64,000 bases of DNA from Macquaria australasica (lineage: Eukaryota; Chordata; Actinopteri; Centrarchiformes; Percichthyidae). The DNA lies in NCBI GenBank assembly GCA_005408345.1, contig SEMN01000263.1, positions 335,001-399,000 on the forward strand. Direction: 5' to 3'. Position 1 is the stretch's first letter; each line of letters opens with the position of its first letter. Position numbers and translations under genes: made by a program. Below, one piece after another: positions 1 to 64,000 of this stretch. A model generated the notes under the pieces. That model saw only the letters and a program-made list of their open reading frames with translations, did no database searches and was not told where the DNA came from.

Positions 1-638
1 ACATGCAGTGAAGGTGTCCTTTGAGTGTACAGGAATCAAAGTAAATAGTTGTGCAAACATTTTTTCCAGCACATCTCTAAGAGGCACAGATTTCATTTTG
101 AGTTCATTTCTGCTTCATTGACTTGTGGAAACTTCTGCCTCATTGAACAGTCCACTACTGCATTCAATTTTCTGATTTTAATCAGCCATTAAATGAACTC
201 CCAAAGTTTAATTGCACATTTTAAATAATTATCTCGAGGTCAGAGGTTAGGTATTTTTTTGAGATGGCTCATTGCTGAAGCGTAAGAGTTTTCTGGGCAG
301 TTTTTCCACTCCGTGTCCTGCTCTGAATCTTCCTCTCTCCTTTTTTTTCTGTATTTTAGTTTACTCAGCTTTATATCTCGTCTTTTCAGCCACCCTCTAG
401 TTACGTAACATTCTTGCTTTTATCCCACAGTTATGTCCTTTAAACCAAAATTTTATACCTCCTGCATTACTTTTTTTCATTCTCTTTCTGTTCCTCTATG
501 CTGGATTCAGAGCCCCCAGGAATTGAAAGTCGGAGAGAAGAAATGATTTTGAAGTGACTCAGAGAGAGCTTCTTTTCTTTGGAGCCAAGTGTAAAAATGT
601 TGCATTGAGGTGCTGAAGTCATCTCTTCTCTTCTCCAG
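1..638. other. Upstream non-coding sequence (probable 5' intron or 5' flank)
   Basis: AT-rich sequence without a recognisable gene. The last bases form a pyrimidine-rich tract ending in an AG (637-638), directly before the exon carrying the sema5b start codon. That suggests a spliced 5' untranslated leader and places the true promoter upstream of the window. The minus-strand reading frames here (467-871) are the antisense of the start exon and its flank. Confidence 0.5.
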
Positions 639-685
639 CTGTATCCCAGAGGCCCACCTTGGCAGTTAGAGGAGAGGTCATCACC

Positions 686-63085
<62,400 letters not shown>

Positions 63086-64000
63086 GTTAGTTTAACCATT
63101 TAACCACATCCAGACTCGTCTAATACCAGCAATCCACGTTAGTCTTAACACAGTTCAGTTGGCTAACTGTGACAAAAACCATCATATTGTGCAAAGAGGT
63201 TGCCTGTACTGTAAGAAACAGAGAAGCAACACTGAGTACTTAAGTCAATTTTTTTAAGCGTCAAACTGGAAGAATGCTTGCCAATTTTACTAATCGCTGC
63301 ATTTTTTTCTGCATAAAGATAATCAAATTCAGCACCAAGATAAAGTCAATTCAAGCCTCAATCCCAACGAACTCATTTCCTTGTAACTACATTTTTTTTT
63401 AATTAGCAAAACTGAACCATCTCTTATATCTCTAATATCTAAAACCACTTGCTGGCGGCGCTACACAACATGGTTGGAAGCACTATGGTTACCTTGCAGA
63501 CTGAATTCAGCAGCCAAAAAGTTACACAAGTGCATTCAACTTCATAGCTAGCTAACTTTAAGATCCTGAAGGGACTAGTCAAAAAACACAATATGAAAAA
63601 GTGATGCTAATATATAGTAGATATCAGATATCTAATAATTTAGATATCAGATACTTTTTGAAATTGAAAAATCTACTGTTTCAGACAACCACTAAAAATG
63701 GAATCTACCAAATCAATTTCTCATTTCAAATCCCAAAGAACGAGCAGAAGCTGCAATCCACAGCTAAGCTCTGCAACCCAAACAAAGCTTTCAGAAGGCT
63801 GTCATTTCATATTTATTCTTCTGCAGTGTCCCATTAAATTGCTGTGTTGTTACTGTGGTCACATCACAATCACACTGTCGTTTTGCTCAACTGAAAAAAA
63901 GCTGCAATTACTGAGAATAGAATTAAGAATTGAAACAATCAAGCCAGACACGGTGTATTGATTTAGTAAGTATAATGACTGGGTGAGTGAGGTTCATTGT
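63086..64000 (+). other. Start of sema5b intron 8
   Basis: Begins GTTAGT. AT-rich with no gene or repeat that I recognise. The next expected exon, starting with a CGT-like codon run of the Sema domain, is not found before the window ends. Confidence 0.75.

Overview
This is a vertebrate, almost certainly ray-finned (percomorph-type) fish, genomic window. The coding content is a string of small GT-AG exons separated by long introns. The introns hold dinucleotide microsatellites, a Tc1-like DNA transposon and many fish-type interspersed repeats. There are no operons, CRISPR arrays, rRNA genes or convincing functional tRNA genes.

The only protein-coding gene I can support is the 5' portion of sema5b (semaphorin 5B), on the + strand. 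Eight coding exons (about 686-872, 16321-16420, 16927-16972, 41492-41554, 42348-42446, 42584-42797, 52349-52634 and 62950-63085) join with matching splice phases into 1131 nt. This encodes the first 377 residues: a signal peptide, a short linker and most of the Sema beta-propeller. The rest of the Sema domain, the PSI domain, the thrombospondin type-1 repeats, the transmembrane segment and the tail must lie beyond position 64000. Any non-coding 5' exon and the promoter are probably before position 1, because an acceptor-like site precedes the ATG exon.

Layout: 1-638 is upstream sequence; 873-16320 is intron 1 (15.4 kb); 16421-16926 is intron 2; 16973-41491 is intron 3 (24.5 kb); 41555-42347 and 42447-42583 are short introns 4 and 5; 42798-52348 is intron 6, with a 1634-bp Tc1-like element; 52635-62949 is intron 7; 63086-64000 is the start of intron 8. 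The introns hold several repeat families present in two or more copies within the window, including a family with five copies, two large imperfect palindromes and elements with clear terminal inverted repeats. There are also tRNA-derived SINE-like pieces, LINE-like tails and several AT-motif-rich stretches that read like candidate enhancers.

The most unusual items are: a Tc1-like element with nearly identical 217-bp inverted repeats but a single frame break in its transposase; an exon-like island at about 28.76-28.92 kb that is open on both strands; an unassigned cysteine-containing minus-strand ORF at 9789-10004; and a GC-box/CpG-rich patch in intron 3. I see no clear sign of a new multi-gene system. 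Repeat family names are inferences from memory of fish genomes and were not checked against a library.
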